Assembly: GCF_947648125.1 (NCBI RefSeq)
Contig: NZ_CANSMR010000021.1
Location: forward strand, 62,001 to 126,000
DNA: 64,000 nucleotides
Reading direction: 5' to 3'
From: an uncultured Bradyrhizobium sp.
Lineage (GTDB): Bacteria; Pseudomonadota; Alphaproteobacteria; Rhizobiales; Xanthobacteraceae
Below the pieces are notes generated by a model that saw only the letters and a list, made by a program, of their open reading frames with translations, was not told the DNA's origin and ran no database searches. A program made the position numbers and the translations under genes. Shown in pieces: positions 52,241 through 60,855 of this stretch; positions within the stretch are counted from its first letter, which is position 1; each line of letters begins with the position of its first letter.

Positions 52241-53266
52241 TCAGTGCGCGCGGCGGTCGAGATGGGCGTTGAGGCGGGGATAGACGCGGCGGGCGTTACC
52301 CTCGAAGATCTTGGCCTTGTCCGCAGCGCTCAGGGGCAGCGCATCGATGTAGCGGCGGGTGTCGTCGAAGTGATGTCCCGTTTCAGGGTCGATGCCGCGG
52401 ACCGCACCGACCATCTCGGACGCGAACAGGATGTTCTCGACCGGGATCACCCGGGTCAACAGCTCGATGCCGGGGAGATGATAGACGCAGGTGTCGAAGA
52501 ACACGTTCTTCAACAGATGCTCCGACAGCGGCGGCAGCTTCATGTCCTGTGCGAGGCCCCGGTAGCGGCCCCAGTGATAGGGCACCGCGCCGCCGCCATG
52601 CGGGATGATGAAGCGCAGGGTCGGGAAGCGCTTGAACAGGTCCGAGGTCAGGAACTGCATGAAGGCGGTGGTGTCGCCGTTGAGGTAATGCGCGCCGGTG
52701 CCGTGGAAGCAGGGATTGCAGGACGATGAGACATGGACCATCGCCGGCACGTCGAGCTCGACCATCTTCTCATAGAGCGGATACCACCATTCGTCGGTCA
52801 GCGGCGGATCGCACCAATAGCCGCCGGCGGGATCGGGATTGAGGTTGCAGCCGATGAAGCCGAGCTGGGTCACGCAGCGCTCGAGCTCCTCGATGCAGTT
52901 GGCAGGCTTAACGCCAGGGCTCTGCGGCAGCTGGCAGACGGGGACGAAATTCTGCGGGAACAGCGTGCAGACCCGGTGCACGAGGTCGTTGCAGATCGTG
53001 GTCCATTCGCGGCTGGTTGCTTCCTTGCCGACATGGTGCGCCATGCCGGCGGCGCGCGGCGAGAAGATGGTGACGTCGGTGCCGCGCTCCTTCTGCAGGC
53101 GAAGCTGCGCGCCCTCGACGCTGGAGCGGATCTCGTCGTCGGTGATGCCGAGATTGGTGGTGAGCGGCCGGCGCGATCTGTCGGCGAGGCCGGCGAGCTG
53201 CTTGTCGCGGAAGATCTGCAGCTTGGCCGGCTCGGTGGTGTAGTGGCCGTGACAATCGATGATCAT
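52241..53266 (-). CDS. ligJ: 4-oxalomesaconate hydratase-like amidohydrolase
   Basis: A 341-residue amidohydrolase-2 family protein. HxH at residues 6-8 (IDCHGHYTTE), the TIFSPRAAGMAHHVG segment, and the metal/active-site strands HVSSSC, RFIIPHGGGAVPYHWGRY and LFASEMVGAVRG match the LigJ group of the protocatechuate 4,5-cleavage pathway and of gallate catabolism. Length matches LigJ. It hydrates oxalomesaconate to carboxy-hydroxy-oxoadipate, the substrate of the aldolase next door. The ring-cleavage dioxygenase genes are not in this window. The start has no strong alternative. Confidence 0.85.
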   Translation of the reverse strand: MIIDCHGHYTTEPAKLQIFRDKQLAGLADRSRRPLTTNLGITDDEIRSSVEGAQLRLQKERGTDVTIFSPRAAGMAHHVGKEATSREWTTICNDLVHRVCTLFPQNFVPVCQLPQSPGVKPANCIEELERCVTQLGFIGCNLNPDPAGGYWCDPPLTDEWWYPLYEKMVELDVPAMVHVSSSCNPCFHGTGAHYLNGDTTAFMQFLTSDLFKRFPTLRFIIPHGGGAVPYHWGRYRGLAQDMKLPPLSEHLLKNVFFDTCVYHLPGIELLTRVIPVENILFASEMVGAVRGIDPETGHHFDDTRRYIDALPLSAADKAKIFEGNARRVYPRLNAHLDRRAH

Positions 53267-53288
53267 GGTTGCGTCCTTGGCGTAGTTG

Positions 53289-54617
53289 TCAGTGTGCGAC
53301 GGATGACGGGATCGCGCCCGTCAATTCTGTCTCGCGCGGTTTGACGCGCATGGTGGCGGCGATGGCGGATGCGACGAACAGGAAGCCGGCAATGCCGACC
53401 AGCGCCCAGGAGAAGCTTCCGGTGGAGTCCTTGATCAGGCCGATGCACCAGGGGCCGATCAGCCCGCCGAACTGCGCCAGCGTGTTGACCATGGCGATCG
53501 CGGCGGCGCCGGCCGCGCCGGTCAGCAGCGAGGCGTTGATGCTCCAGAACAACGGATTGCCGGCGTTCAGGCTGAAGCCGACGATGCAGAGGAACACGAA
53601 GGCCAGCACCGGGCTCGCGACATAGGCGCTGCCGAGCATGGCGACGGCGGCGAGCAGATAGACGGCCGCGAGATGAAACTTGCGGTCGCCGGTCTTGTCC
53701 GAGCTGCGGCTCACCACGATGGTGCCGACGACGCCGAGCAGCGGCGGGATCGCCGACAGAAAGCCGACCTCGATGTTGCTGAGATTGCCCATGCCCTTGA
53801 TGATCTGCGGCAGCCACAGCAACAGGCCATAGATGCCGACCAGCGCGCAGCCGAACAGCGCCGCCAACAGCCAGACCCTGATATCGAGCACGCATTCGAT
53901 CAACCTGTGCTGCCCCTGTTGTTCGATCTCGGCCCGCTCGGTGGCGAGCTCGCCCTCAAGCCAGGCCGCTTGCTCTTTGGTGAGCCAGCTCGCCTTGGCG
54001 GGACGGTCGGTCAGATAATAGAGCGTGAACAGGCCGAGCAGAATGGTCGGCACGCCCTCGGCGATGAACATCCATTGCCAGCCATGCAGGCCGGACGCGC
54101 CGTCGAACCACGTCATGATGCTGGTCGAGATCGGCCCGCCGAGCACGGCCGAGAACGAGCCGGCGATGATGTAGCCGGCCACCGCGCGGGCGCGATAGCG
54201 CGCGGGGAACCAGTAGGTCAGATACAGCACCACGCCGGGCATGAAGCCGGCTTCCGCGACGCCAAGGCCGAACCGCATCACATAGAGGCTGAGCGGATTC
54301 CAGACAAAGGCGGTCAGCGTGGCGACGAGGCCCCAGGTGATCAGGATGCGCGCGAGCCAGATCCGGGCGCCGAGCCAGTGCAGCATCAAATTGCTCGGCA
54401 CCTCGAGCACCATGTAGCCGAGGAAGAAGATGCTGGCCGCAAAGCCGAAGATCGCGGGGCTGAGGCCGAGGTCCTTGTTCATCGTCAGCCCGGCGTAGCC
54501 GAGATTGATGCGGTCGAGATAGTTGAAGAACATCATCACGAACAGGATCGGGATCAGCCGCCAATAGACCCGGCGGATGGTTTGTTGTTCGAGCTCGCTG
54601 ACGGACGCTTGGCCCAT
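53289..54617 (-). CDS. MFS transporter, anion:cation symporter (ACS) family
   Basis: A 442-residue inner-membrane transporter with about 12 predicted segments. Typical ACS sequence RRVYWRLIPILFVMMFFNYLDRINLGYAGL begins the chain, followed by GLGVAEAGFMPGVVLYLTYWFPARYRARA. Cytoplasmic loop about residues 190-235. GGGAGG precedes the ATG at 54617; the open frame upstream is not similar to anything. ACS members import aromatic acids and sugar acids, so uptake of a protocatechuate- or gallate-type acid is a fair guess. It is divergent to a LysR gene and upstream of the hydratase gene (22 bases), so in one operon. Confidence 0.9.
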   Translation of the reverse strand: MGQASVSELEQQTIRRVYWRLIPILFVMMFFNYLDRINLGYAGLTMNKDLGLSPAIFGFAASIFFLGYMVLEVPSNLMLHWLGARIWLARILITWGLVATLTAFVWNPLSLYVMRFGLGVAEAGFMPGVVLYLTYWFPARYRARAVAGYIIAGSFSAVLGGPISTSIMTWFDGASGLHGWQWMFIAEGVPTILLGLFTLYYLTDRPAKASWLTKEQAAWLEGELATERAEIEQQGQHRLIECVLDIRVWLLAALFGCALVGIYGLLLWLPQIIKGMGNLSNIEVGFLSAIPPLLGVVGTIVVSRSSDKTGDRKFHLAAVYLLAAVAMLGSAYVASPVLAFVFLCIVGFSLNAGNPLFWSINASLLTGAAGAAAIAMVNTLAQFGGLIGPWCIGLIKDSTGSFSWALVGIAGFLFVASAIAATMRVKPRETELTGAIPSSVAH

Positions 54618-54795
54618 TGGAATCCTCCCTTGCTTCTTGTTATCGCGCTTGTGATCCGAACCGGGCGGAGCGCCTGTTATTCGCGGCGATTTCGCATGGC
54701 TGACCGGCTGCGCGTGTTGCCCCTTGGAGCATCGGCGTTCTGCCGCCAAGATCGGGAAACGGCCGTGGGAGGTCAAATACCGCTTTGACGCGTCA

Positions 54796-54816
54796 CTTAT
54801 AGGGAAACGGAATAAG
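54796..54816. promoter_or_regulatory. LysR-box-like dyad CTTAT-N11-ATAAG
   Basis: An interrupted dyad that fits the T-N11-A LysR-box rule exactly, ending two bases before the start codon of the LysR gene at 54819 and within the divergent gap to the MFS gene. Likely site of autoregulation and of control of the aromatic operon; not tested. Confidence 0.55.
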
Positions 54817-54818
54817 CG

Positions 54819-55754
54819 ATGGATTACAGGCAGCTTCGCTACTTCATCGCGGTGGCCGAAGAGCTCAGCTTCAGCCGCGCCGCCAAGCGGCTGCATGTCA
54901 GCCAGCCGCCGCTGAGCACGCAGATCAAGGCGATGGAGGAGGAGCTCGGCACTCAGCTGTTGTCGCGGACGCGGCGTGCGGTCGAACTCACCCAGGCTGG
55001 CCAATTGCTGCTGGAGCACGCACGGCGTGCCGTCAGCGAGCTCGACCTCGCGTCGGAGACTGTGCGCCGTGCAGCGCGCGGCGAAGCCGGTGCGGTCCGC
55101 GTCGGCTTCACCGACTCGGTGCCGATGCTCGAGATGTTCGCCGAACTGTTCCGCAGCTTCCGCGGCAGCTATCCGCGGGTGAAGATCGAGCTCAGGCACA
55201 TGTCGACGGCAAAGCAGCTGCAGGCGCTCGCTGACGCCGAGCTCGACGTCGCGATCATGCGGCCGCCGCTGGATTTCCGGCCCGCGGCCGATCTGCAGGT
55301 TCATGTCGTCTGGCGCGACCGGTTGATGGTGTTCCTGCCGCTCGATCATCCGCTGGCCGCCGCGCCCGGCAAGCTCAGCGTTGCGGACCTTGCCGAGCAC
55401 GAATTCGTCGGCATGGCAGAGAGCGGTTGCGGCGTTGGCGACCAGGCGGCGATGCTGTGCCGGCGGGCCGGCTTTGCGCCGCGGATCGCGCAGGAGGCGC
55501 ATGAACTGCGCACGGTGCTCAGCCTCGTCGCCGCGGGGATCGGACTTTCGATCCTGCCGTCCTGCTACCAGCACGCCGGCGTCATGAACGTTGTCGCCAA
55601 AGCTCTGGACACGCCGGATGCGGAGAGCCGCATGCTGGTGGCGATGCGCTCGAACGCCTCGCTGCTGCCGCGCCGGTTCGTCGAATGCGCGCTGCAGGCG
55701 GCGTCGCGAAGCGCACCGCCGCTCGTCCCCGAGGTCGCTGCGGCGATCCGCTGA
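54819..55754 (+). CDS. LysR-family regulator of the aromatic operon
   Basis: A 311-residue regulator with DYRQLRYFIAVAEELSFSRAAKRLHVSQPPLSTQIKAMEEELG at the N-terminus, the pattern of the CbnR/BenM/CatM subgroup. These respond to aromatic-pathway metabolites. The effector domain contains RVGFTDSVPMLEMFAELFRSFR. It is divergent to the MFS-hydratase-aldolase genes, which it probably regulates through the dyad just before its start. Confidence 0.93.
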   Translation: MDYRQLRYFIAVAEELSFSRAAKRLHVSQPPLSTQIKAMEEELGTQLLSRTRRAVELTQAGQLLLEHARRAVSELDLASETVRRAARGEAGAVRVGFTDSVPMLEMFAELFRSFRGSYPRVKIELRHMSTAKQLQALADAELDVAIMRPPLDFRPAADLQVHVVWRDRLMVFLPLDHPLAAAPGKLSVADLAEHEFVGMAESGCGVGDQAAMLCRRAGFAPRIAQEAHELRTVLSLVAAGIGLSILPSCYQHAGVMNVVAKALDTPDAESRMLVAMRSNASLLPRRFVECALQAASRSAPPLVPEVAAAIR

Positions 55755-55996
55755 TCGAGCCGCGCCGAGGCCGATCGCGCGCGCATGAGATGGCGGCCTG
55801 CCGTGCACGGCGGTCCGCGCTCCCATACTTTCGTCGGCCGTAGTCTCCCGGAATGCAGTCTGGCGTCGCTCTTGCATACTTCAATGCAAGGTGCTGGGGC
55901 GCCGATTCGTCGTGTTTCGCCGGCAAAGGCAATGTCGCCGGCGAACAGCAAGTGATGCGCGCCCGCAGCTGGATCGACACTTGCGGAGACGACACC

Positions 55997-56347
55997 ATGC
56001 ACGCCATCACGCGTGCGGCACTGCTGCTCGGGACGATGTGGTTGACATCGCCGACCCTGGCGCGCGACGACGGCCGCTACGCCAATTCTCCTCTAAAGCC
56101 CTGGTTTGAAAGCCTGCACAGCGGTTACGGACAATGCTGTTCCGACGCCGACGGATCCGTGGTCGCCGATCCGGACTGGGAATCGGATCACGGTCATTAC
56201 CGCGTGCACATCGACGACGAATGGGTCGTGGTGCCGGACGAGGCCTTGATCACCGAGCCGAACAAGATCGGGCGAACCATGGTGTGGAAGCACTATATCG
56301 ACGGCCACCCGCGCGTGCGCTGCTTCATGCCGGGCAGCATGACCTGA
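55997..56347 (+). CDS. Small secreted protein of unknown function
   Basis: A 116-residue protein. A signal peptide (ITRAALLLGTMWLTSPTLA) is followed by RDDGRYANSPLKPWFESL and a CCSDADGS motif, with a DEWVVVPDEALITEPNKIGRTMVW segment towards the C-terminus and a final Cys. This combination recurs in short exported bradyrhizobial proteins of unknown function. The start at 55997 has GGAG eight bases upstream. The frame is open for 48 codons further upstream but those lack a signal peptide. Confidence 0.75.
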   Translation: MHAITRAALLLGTMWLTSPTLARDDGRYANSPLKPWFESLHSGYGQCCSDADGSVVADPDWESDHGHYRVHIDDEWVVVPDEALITEPNKIGRTMVWKHYIDGHPRVRCFMPGSMT

Positions 56348-56353
56348 GGGTTC

Positions 56354-57067
56354 TCACTCAGGCGCGCGACGTGTGAGGAAGCGCGTGACCACGCCGCCGA
56401 GCGTGGCGTGGTCGAGTGGCTCAGTGAGCGATGCCTTGGCGGTTTCGACCACGGCGTCGGGCGCGAGGCCGCGGCGCAGCTCGCACAGCGCGTCGGCGTA
56501 ATCGGCGGTGAACTCCGGATGCGGCTGCACCGACAGCGTCGTGCCGTTGGCATAGAGCAGCCCGGCATGCGGCGTGAACTCGGACGACATGATAGTGCGT
56601 GCGGAGGCGGGCGGGGTAATCACCTGGTCCTGATGCGAGGCGGCCGCCGCGATCGTCTCGCCGTCGATCAGCCCGTTGTCCGGCGCTATCCGATAGATGT
56701 GGCGGCCGATGCCCCAGCCCTTCTCCGATTTGCGCACCGTGCCGCCGAGCGCCTGCGCGATCAGCTGATGGCCAAAGCAGACGCCGAGCATCGGAACACG
56801 CGTGTCATGGGCGGCGCGCACAAAGGCTTCGAGCGGCGCGATCCAGGCGACATCGTCATAGACGCCGGCCGCTGATCCCGTGATCAGGATCGCATCCAAT
56901 GTGGCCGGATCCGGAAGTGCCTCACCGTTGGCGACGCTGACGACGTCGCAGGCGATCGAGGGATCGGCAGCGGCCACCATACGCTGGAACATCTGCGGAT
57001 AGCTGCCGTGGCGCTCACGGAATTGCGGACTGACGAGCCCGGTTTCGATGATGGTGATGCGGGGCAT
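56354..57067 (-). CDS. Class I glutamine amidotransferase-like protein
   Basis: A 237-residue protein. The catalytic triad is Cys97 (LGVCFGHQLIAQALGG) with His183 and Glu185 (QPHPEFT). Stand-alone homologues hydrolyse gamma-glutamyl compounds or act with a separate synthase; none is adjacent. The start at 57067 (MPRITIIETGLVS) is chosen because the open frame upstream, of about 100 codons, is Arg-rich and unlike the family. It lies 86 bases after, and parallel to, the membrane protein gene. Confidence 0.88.
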   Translation of the reverse strand: MPRITIIETGLVSPQFRERHGSYPQMFQRMVAAADPSIACDVVSVANGEALPDPATLDAILITGSAAGVYDDVAWIAPLEAFVRAAHDTRVPMLGVCFGHQLIAQALGGTVRKSEKGWGIGRHIYRIAPDNGLIDGETIAAAASHQDQVITPPASARTIMSSEFTPHAGLLYANGTTLSVQPHPEFTADYADALCELRRGLAPDAVVETAKASLTEPLDHATLGGVVTRFLTRRAPE

Positions 57068-57153
57068 TGAACGCGCTGATGGATGAGCGGGGATGATCCA
57101 GCGTTTACTCCGAAAGCGCTGGGGGCCACAAGCCGCACACGGGCGGCCGCCGC

Positions 57154-58113
57154 TCAATTCCGCGACGGCGCCGCCGCGTCGATCGTTGCGGTGTGCTGTG
57201 CCGCCGGCGTCGGGCTTTCGATCGCCGGCGTCGTCGCGACGATCACAGGCTCGGTGCGGTAGCGCGGCAGCTGGTCCTCGAGCGAGTAGCCGACGCAGAG
57301 CGCGAGGCTCGACCAGACCGCCATGCTGAAATACAGCGACATCCAGGCGATCTCCTCGCGCCACTCGGCGATGTCATGGGTCACGACCCAGCGCCGGCTG
57401 ACGTCGCGCAGGCCTTCGAGCGGATGCAGCAGGGTGCCGCCGGCCGCGAGATTGGCGCGCCAGCGGTTCAGATACATCGGGACGTCGACGGTCATCAGGA
57501 AGGCGAGGAAGGCGGCGATGCCGACGATCGCGACGATGAAGGCCCAGCGCACCGGGCCATTAAACTCTGGCAGCAGCCGGCACAGCGCGATCCCGACCAG
57601 GAAGAACACCACGGCCCAGATCGAGTTCTCGATCGCGTTGCAGAGATAATGGGTGGTCAGCACCGCATACCAGGAGAAGCATTCCGCGATCACGATCAGC
57701 GGCACGATGATCCAGGCGATGGTGATGGTGGTCTCGGCGCCGGTCATAGTGCCGAGCTGATGCAGGATGATCGCCCATTGCGCGGCGAAGCAGACCTCGG
57801 CGACGGTGGCAACCGTGCGGCCGACCACGACGCTCGACAGCCAGGTGTCGAACAGGCAGATGCGCTGCACGTCGGCGCGCGGCAGCACCGAGCGGAAGGC
57901 GCAGCCGAACACATAGGCCGCGCAGAGCAGCAGCATCAGGCCGATGCCCGACGTGTTGCTGAGGCTGCCGTTCGATTGCTCGTGGAACTGGCGGTACAGC
58001 GCGAACCAGATCGCGATGTTGGCGGCACTGACGAGGCTCAGGAAGCCCCACCACCGGACCACTGGATTCGACCAAGCCAGCGAAACCGGCCGCGCCCGCC
58101 ACTCCATGCTCAT
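57154..58113 (-). CDS. Integral membrane protein of unknown function
   Basis: A 319-residue protein with about eight hydrophobic segments (for example FLSLVSAANIAIWFALY, IGLMLLLCAAYVFGCAF, TIAWIIVPLIVIAECFSWYAVLTT, WAFIVAIVGIAAFLAFLMTV), and a disordered Pro/Ala/Thr-rich C-terminal tail. A hydrophilic loop with MYLNRWRANLAAGG and WVVTHDIAEWREEIAWM lies before the last helix. I do not recognise the family. The neighbouring amidotransferase gene runs in the same direction, so the two may be coexpressed. Confidence 0.8.
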   Translation of the reverse strand: MSMEWRARPVSLAWSNPVVRWWGFLSLVSAANIAIWFALYRQFHEQSNGSLSNTSGIGLMLLLCAAYVFGCAFRSVLPRADVQRICLFDTWLSSVVVGRTVATVAEVCFAAQWAIILHQLGTMTGAETTITIAWIIVPLIVIAECFSWYAVLTTHYLCNAIENSIWAVVFFLVGIALCRLLPEFNGPVRWAFIVAIVGIAAFLAFLMTVDVPMYLNRWRANLAAGGTLLHPLEGLRDVSRRWVVTHDIAEWREEIAWMSLYFSMAVWSSLALCVGYSLEDQLPRYRTEPVIVATTPAIESPTPAAQHTATIDAAAPSRN

Positions 58114-58469
58114 TCACCGCTCCGCGTGTAACCGAACTGATATCGAATTGTAGCAATTCTGTCATAGAAGGTGGCGAATCACGACTAAAAAATGCGTGTG
58201 GCGCAGGGCTGGGCGGCTCCGATTGTGACAGCGTTTGTGACAGCGCGGCGTTTGTGACAGTGAGCGCGTGGCTGCGCCGGCCCCTCCGTTCGTCATTCCG
58301 GGGCGCGAGCCCGGAATGACGATGGAGGGAGTCCAGCCTTCGCGATCGTGATCGAGGTTGGCGCCTGCCCGGTAGGCAGGCGTCACGCGATCATCTATTG
58401 AACGGCCTTCCATTTTCGGGCCGATCCCGCACGGGCGGCTTCACGCCAAGGCGCCTTGTGACGACGGAC
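58114..58469. other. Intergenic region with short direct repeats and palindrome
   Basis: About 350 bases between divergent genes. It contains three copies of TTGTGACAG (58223-58231, 58235-58243, 58252-58260), and a perfect 12-bp hairpin at 58291-58321. No gene is recognised. Confidence 0.5.
58291..58321. repeat. REP-like hairpin
   Basis: CGTCATTCCGGG (58291-58302) and CCCGGAATGACG (58310-58321) form a perfect 12-bp stem with a 7-base loop. Such CGTCATTCCGGGG-type palindromes are common bradyrhizobial and caulobacterial intergenic elements. It lies in a divergent gap, so it is unlikely to be a terminator here. Confidence 0.7.
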
Positions 58470-59012
58470 ATGACGGCCAGCTACGATCCGCTGCTCCGCC
58501 GGATTCACTGGGCGACGGCGGTGCTGTTCATCGCGGCGATGCTGATCGGGCTCTATTGCGGGCTGCAGCCGGCGGGGACGTCGCCGCGGCGCGAGCTGCT
58601 CGAGCTGCACAAGTCACTCGGCGTCACCCTGTTCTTCCTAGCGATTCTGCGGCTGATGGTGCGCGCCGTGACCACGGCGCCACCGGAGCCGGGTTCGTTC
58701 TCGCCGCTGGTCAGGATCGCCGCAAGGCTCAATCACTGGGCGCTCTACGCCATCCTCTTCGTGATGCCGGTGACCGGAGACATGGTCTCGTCGGCCGGCG
58801 GCTATTCGCTGCGCTATTTCTGGACTTTCAGCTGGCCGCGCCTGTTCGCCGACAACAAGGCGGTCGCGGAGGCCGGCGAGCTGGCGCATGGCGCGCTGGC
58901 CTACTTCGTTTATGCCGTGGTCGCGCTGCACATCGCCGCGACACTCTGGCATGTCGTCGTCAAGAAGGACGAGACGCTGGCGCGGATGTGGCCGCGTGCG
59001 AAAACACGGTGA
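58470..59012 (+). CDS. Cytochrome b561 family protein
   Basis: A 180-residue inner-membrane di-heme cytochrome b. Four hydrophobic segments are visible. Candidate heme-ligand His residues lie in RRIHWATAVLFIAAM, LLELHKSLGVTLFF, RLNHWALYAILFVMPVTG and VVALHIAATLWHVV, the standard bacterial cytb561 pattern. Start at ATG 58470 is chosen; a GTG four codons earlier (58458) has a slightly better AAGG site. Members shuttle electrons between quinol and periplasmic acceptors or superoxide. Confidence 0.9.
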   Translation: MTASYDPLLRRIHWATAVLFIAAMLIGLYCGLQPAGTSPRRELLELHKSLGVTLFFLAILRLMVRAVTTAPPEPGSFSPLVRIAARLNHWALYAILFVMPVTGDMVSSAGGYSLRYFWTFSWPRLFADNKAVAEAGELAHGALAYFVYAVVALHIAATLWHVVVKKDETLARMWPRAKTR

Positions 59013-59037
59013 ACGTGGCGGAGTGTTGTTCGGATAT

Positions 59038-59060
59038 ACCTCTCCCCGATGGGGAGAGGT
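59038..59060. terminator. Hairpin between convergent cytb561 and Lrp genes
   Basis: ACCTCTCCCC and GGGGAGAGGT form a 10-bp perfect stem around a 3-base loop, between two convergent gene ends. It equals the outer part of repeat family B (copy 1 has the same stem), so it may be a solo end of that element serving as terminator. Confidence 0.65.
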
Positions 59061-59070
59061 GGAACTGCAG

Positions 59071-59544
59071 TCAGCCGCGCAGCGCGGTTTCCGGAATGGT
59101 GCGGCGGACCACCTCGCGCATCGCGAAGCTGGAATGGATGCGGGCGACGCCCGGCATCCGCGACAGATGCTGCTTGTGGATGCGCTCGAAGTCGGCGATG
59201 TCGCGGGCAATGACCTGCAGATGATAATCGTCGCTGCCCGACATCAGATGGCAGGATACGACGTCGGGGCAGCGCGCGATCGCGGCCTCGAAGGCTGCGA
59301 GATAATCCTCGCTCTGCTTCTCCAGCGTGATGGTGACGACAACTGTTGTCACAAGGCCAAGCGCAGTCGGCTCAAGGTCGACGCGGTAGCCGCGGATCAC
59401 GCCGATCTCCTCGAGATGACGGATGCGCCGCGCACAGGCGGTCGGCGACAGCCCGACCTTTTCAGCGAGCTCGATCTGGCTGGCGCGAGCGTCGGCGACG
59501 AGCTCTGCAAGGATTCTGAGATCAATACGATCGAGACCGTCCAC
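59071..59544 (-). CDS. Lrp/AsnC-family regulator (alanine dehydrogenase regulator type)
   Basis: A 157-residue regulator. GTG at 59544 gives (M)DGLDRIDLRILAEL, the canonical start, with AAGGAAAA upstream; the open frame continues far upstream without similarity. The helix-turn-helix is SQIELAEKVGLSPTACARRIRHLEE and the C-terminal RAM domain includes DVVSCHLMSGSDDYHLQV and IHSSFAMREVVRRT. Divergent from alanine dehydrogenase, as for AldR-type regulators that sense alanine. Confidence 0.92.
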   Translation of the reverse strand: MDGLDRIDLRILAELVADARASQIELAEKVGLSPTACARRIRHLEEIGVIRGYRVDLEPTALGLVTTVVVTITLEKQSEDYLAAFEAAIARCPDVVSCHLMSGSDDYHLQVIARDIADFERIHKQHLSRMPGVARIHSSFAMREVVRRTIPETALRG

Positions 59545-59685
59545 GCAGTTTTCCTTCGAAGGCTGAGCTGGAAACGAAGGATATGAGCGCATCTGCATGT
59601 GCACAAGCCGGAATTCGCTGAGAAACGCCATGTGACGAGGAATAGCCTTGGGGCTAACGGAAACGAATCCTTCAAGGAGCGGACC

Positions 59686-60801
59686 ATGCGCATCGGCGTG
59701 CCCAAGGAAATCAAGGTCGAGGAATATCGGGTCGGGCTGACGCCTGCCTCGGTGCGGGAATATGTGGCGCACGGCCACGAAGTGGTGGTCCAGCGCGGCG
59801 CCGGTGACGGCATCGGTGCCGGCGATGACGTCTACACCCAGGCCGGCGCACGGATTGCCGACACCGCAGAAGAGGTGTTCTCGGTCGCCGAAATGATCGT
59901 GAAGGTGAAGGAGCCGCAGCCATCCGAATGGATCAAGCTGCGCGAAGGCCAGATCCTCTTCACCTATCTGCATCTCGCGCCCGACGTGCCGCAGACCGCG
60001 GGGCTCGTCGCCTCCGGCTGCACGGCGGTCGCCTATGAGACCGTGACCGACGCGCATGGCGGGCTGCCGCTGCTCGCGCCGATGAGCGAAGTCGCGGGCC
60101 GGCTCGCGATCGAGGCCGCAGGTGCTGCGCTGCGCAAATCCGCCGACGGCATGGGCAAGCTGCTCGGTGGCGTGCCGGGCGTTCCGCCGGCGCGCGTTGC
60201 GATCATCGGTGGCGGTGTGGTCGGCACCCACGCGGCGCGGATGGCCGCCGGCCTTGGCAGCGACGTCACCATCCTTGACCGTTCATTGCCGCGGCTCCGC
60301 GCGCTCGACGACCTCTTCCTCGGGCGCGTCCGCACCCGTTACGCCACGCTGGAAGCGATCGAGCAGGAAGTTTTCGCGGCTGACGTTGTGATCGGCGCGG
60401 TGCTGGTGCCCGGCGCCAGCGCGCCGAAACTTGTCTCGCGCGCGCAGCTTGCAGGCATGAAACGCCGTGCGGTGCTGGTCGACGTCGCGATCGACCAGGG
60501 CGGCTGCTTCGAGACCTCGAAGCCGACCACGCATCAGGCGCCGACCTATCTGGTTGACGACATCGTGCACTATTGCGTCGCCAACATGCCGGGCGCGGTG
60601 CCGGTCACCTCGAGCCACGCGCTCAACCACGCCACCTTGCCGTTTGGCCTGGCGCTGGCGTCGAAGGGGTTGCGCGCGCTGGTCGAGGATCCGCATCTGC
60701 GCGCAGGCCTCAACGTCCATCGCGGCCGCATCACCAACCGCGCCGTGGCCGAGAGCCAGCATCTCGCTGTCGTGATGCCGGAGGAAGCGCTGGCGTCGTA
60801 G
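59686..60801 (+). CDS. ald: Alanine dehydrogenase
   Basis: A 371-residue NAD-dependent enzyme that interconverts L-alanine and pyruvate plus ammonium. The start [20 protein letters not shown] is diagnostic; Lys74-region [11 protein letters not shown], active-site HLAPD and the NAD motif [19 protein letters not shown] are intact. Length equals the family norm. The ATG at 59686 has AAGGAG at ideal spacing. It is divergent from an Lrp-type gene that probably activates it with alanine. Confidence 0.96.
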   Translation: MRIGVPKEIKVEEYRVGLTPASVREYVAHGHEVVVQRGAGDGIGAGDDVYTQAGARIADTAEEVFSVAEMIVKVKEPQPSEWIKLREGQILFTYLHLAPDVPQTAGLVASGCTAVAYETVTDAHGGLPLLAPMSEVAGRLAIEAAGAALRKSADGMGKLLGGVPGVPPARVAIIGGGVVGTHAARMAAGLGSDVTILDRSLPRLRALDDLFLGRVRTRYATLEAIEQEVFAADVVIGAVLVPGASAPKLVSRAQLAGMKRRAVLVDVAIDQGGCFETSKPTTHQAPTYLVDDIVHYCVANMPGAVPVTSSHALNHATLPFGLALASKGLRALVEDPHLRAGLNVHRGRITNRAVAESQHLAVVMPEEALAS

Positions 60802-60820
60802 GATACAAGGTCGAGCACTT

Positions 60821-60855
60821 GTAGCCCGGATTTCGCTTCGCTTCATCCGGGCTAC
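60821..60855. terminator. REP-like palindrome between ald and IclR gene
   Basis: GTAGCCCGGA (60821-60830) and TCCGGGCTAC (60846-60855) form a perfect 10-bp stem with a 15-base loop, of the common GTAGCCCGGAT...ATCCGGGCTAC type seen in bradyrhizobial intergenic regions. It lies between two convergent genes and the IclR stop codon (TAG) falls inside its right arm. Likely a bidirectional terminator and a dispersed repeat. Confidence 0.75.

Noticed and set aside
58223-58260. Three TTGTGACAG direct repeats considered as a CRISPR or iteron array
   Set aside because: Only three short copies with irregular spacing and no spacer-like uniform units; too little for either.
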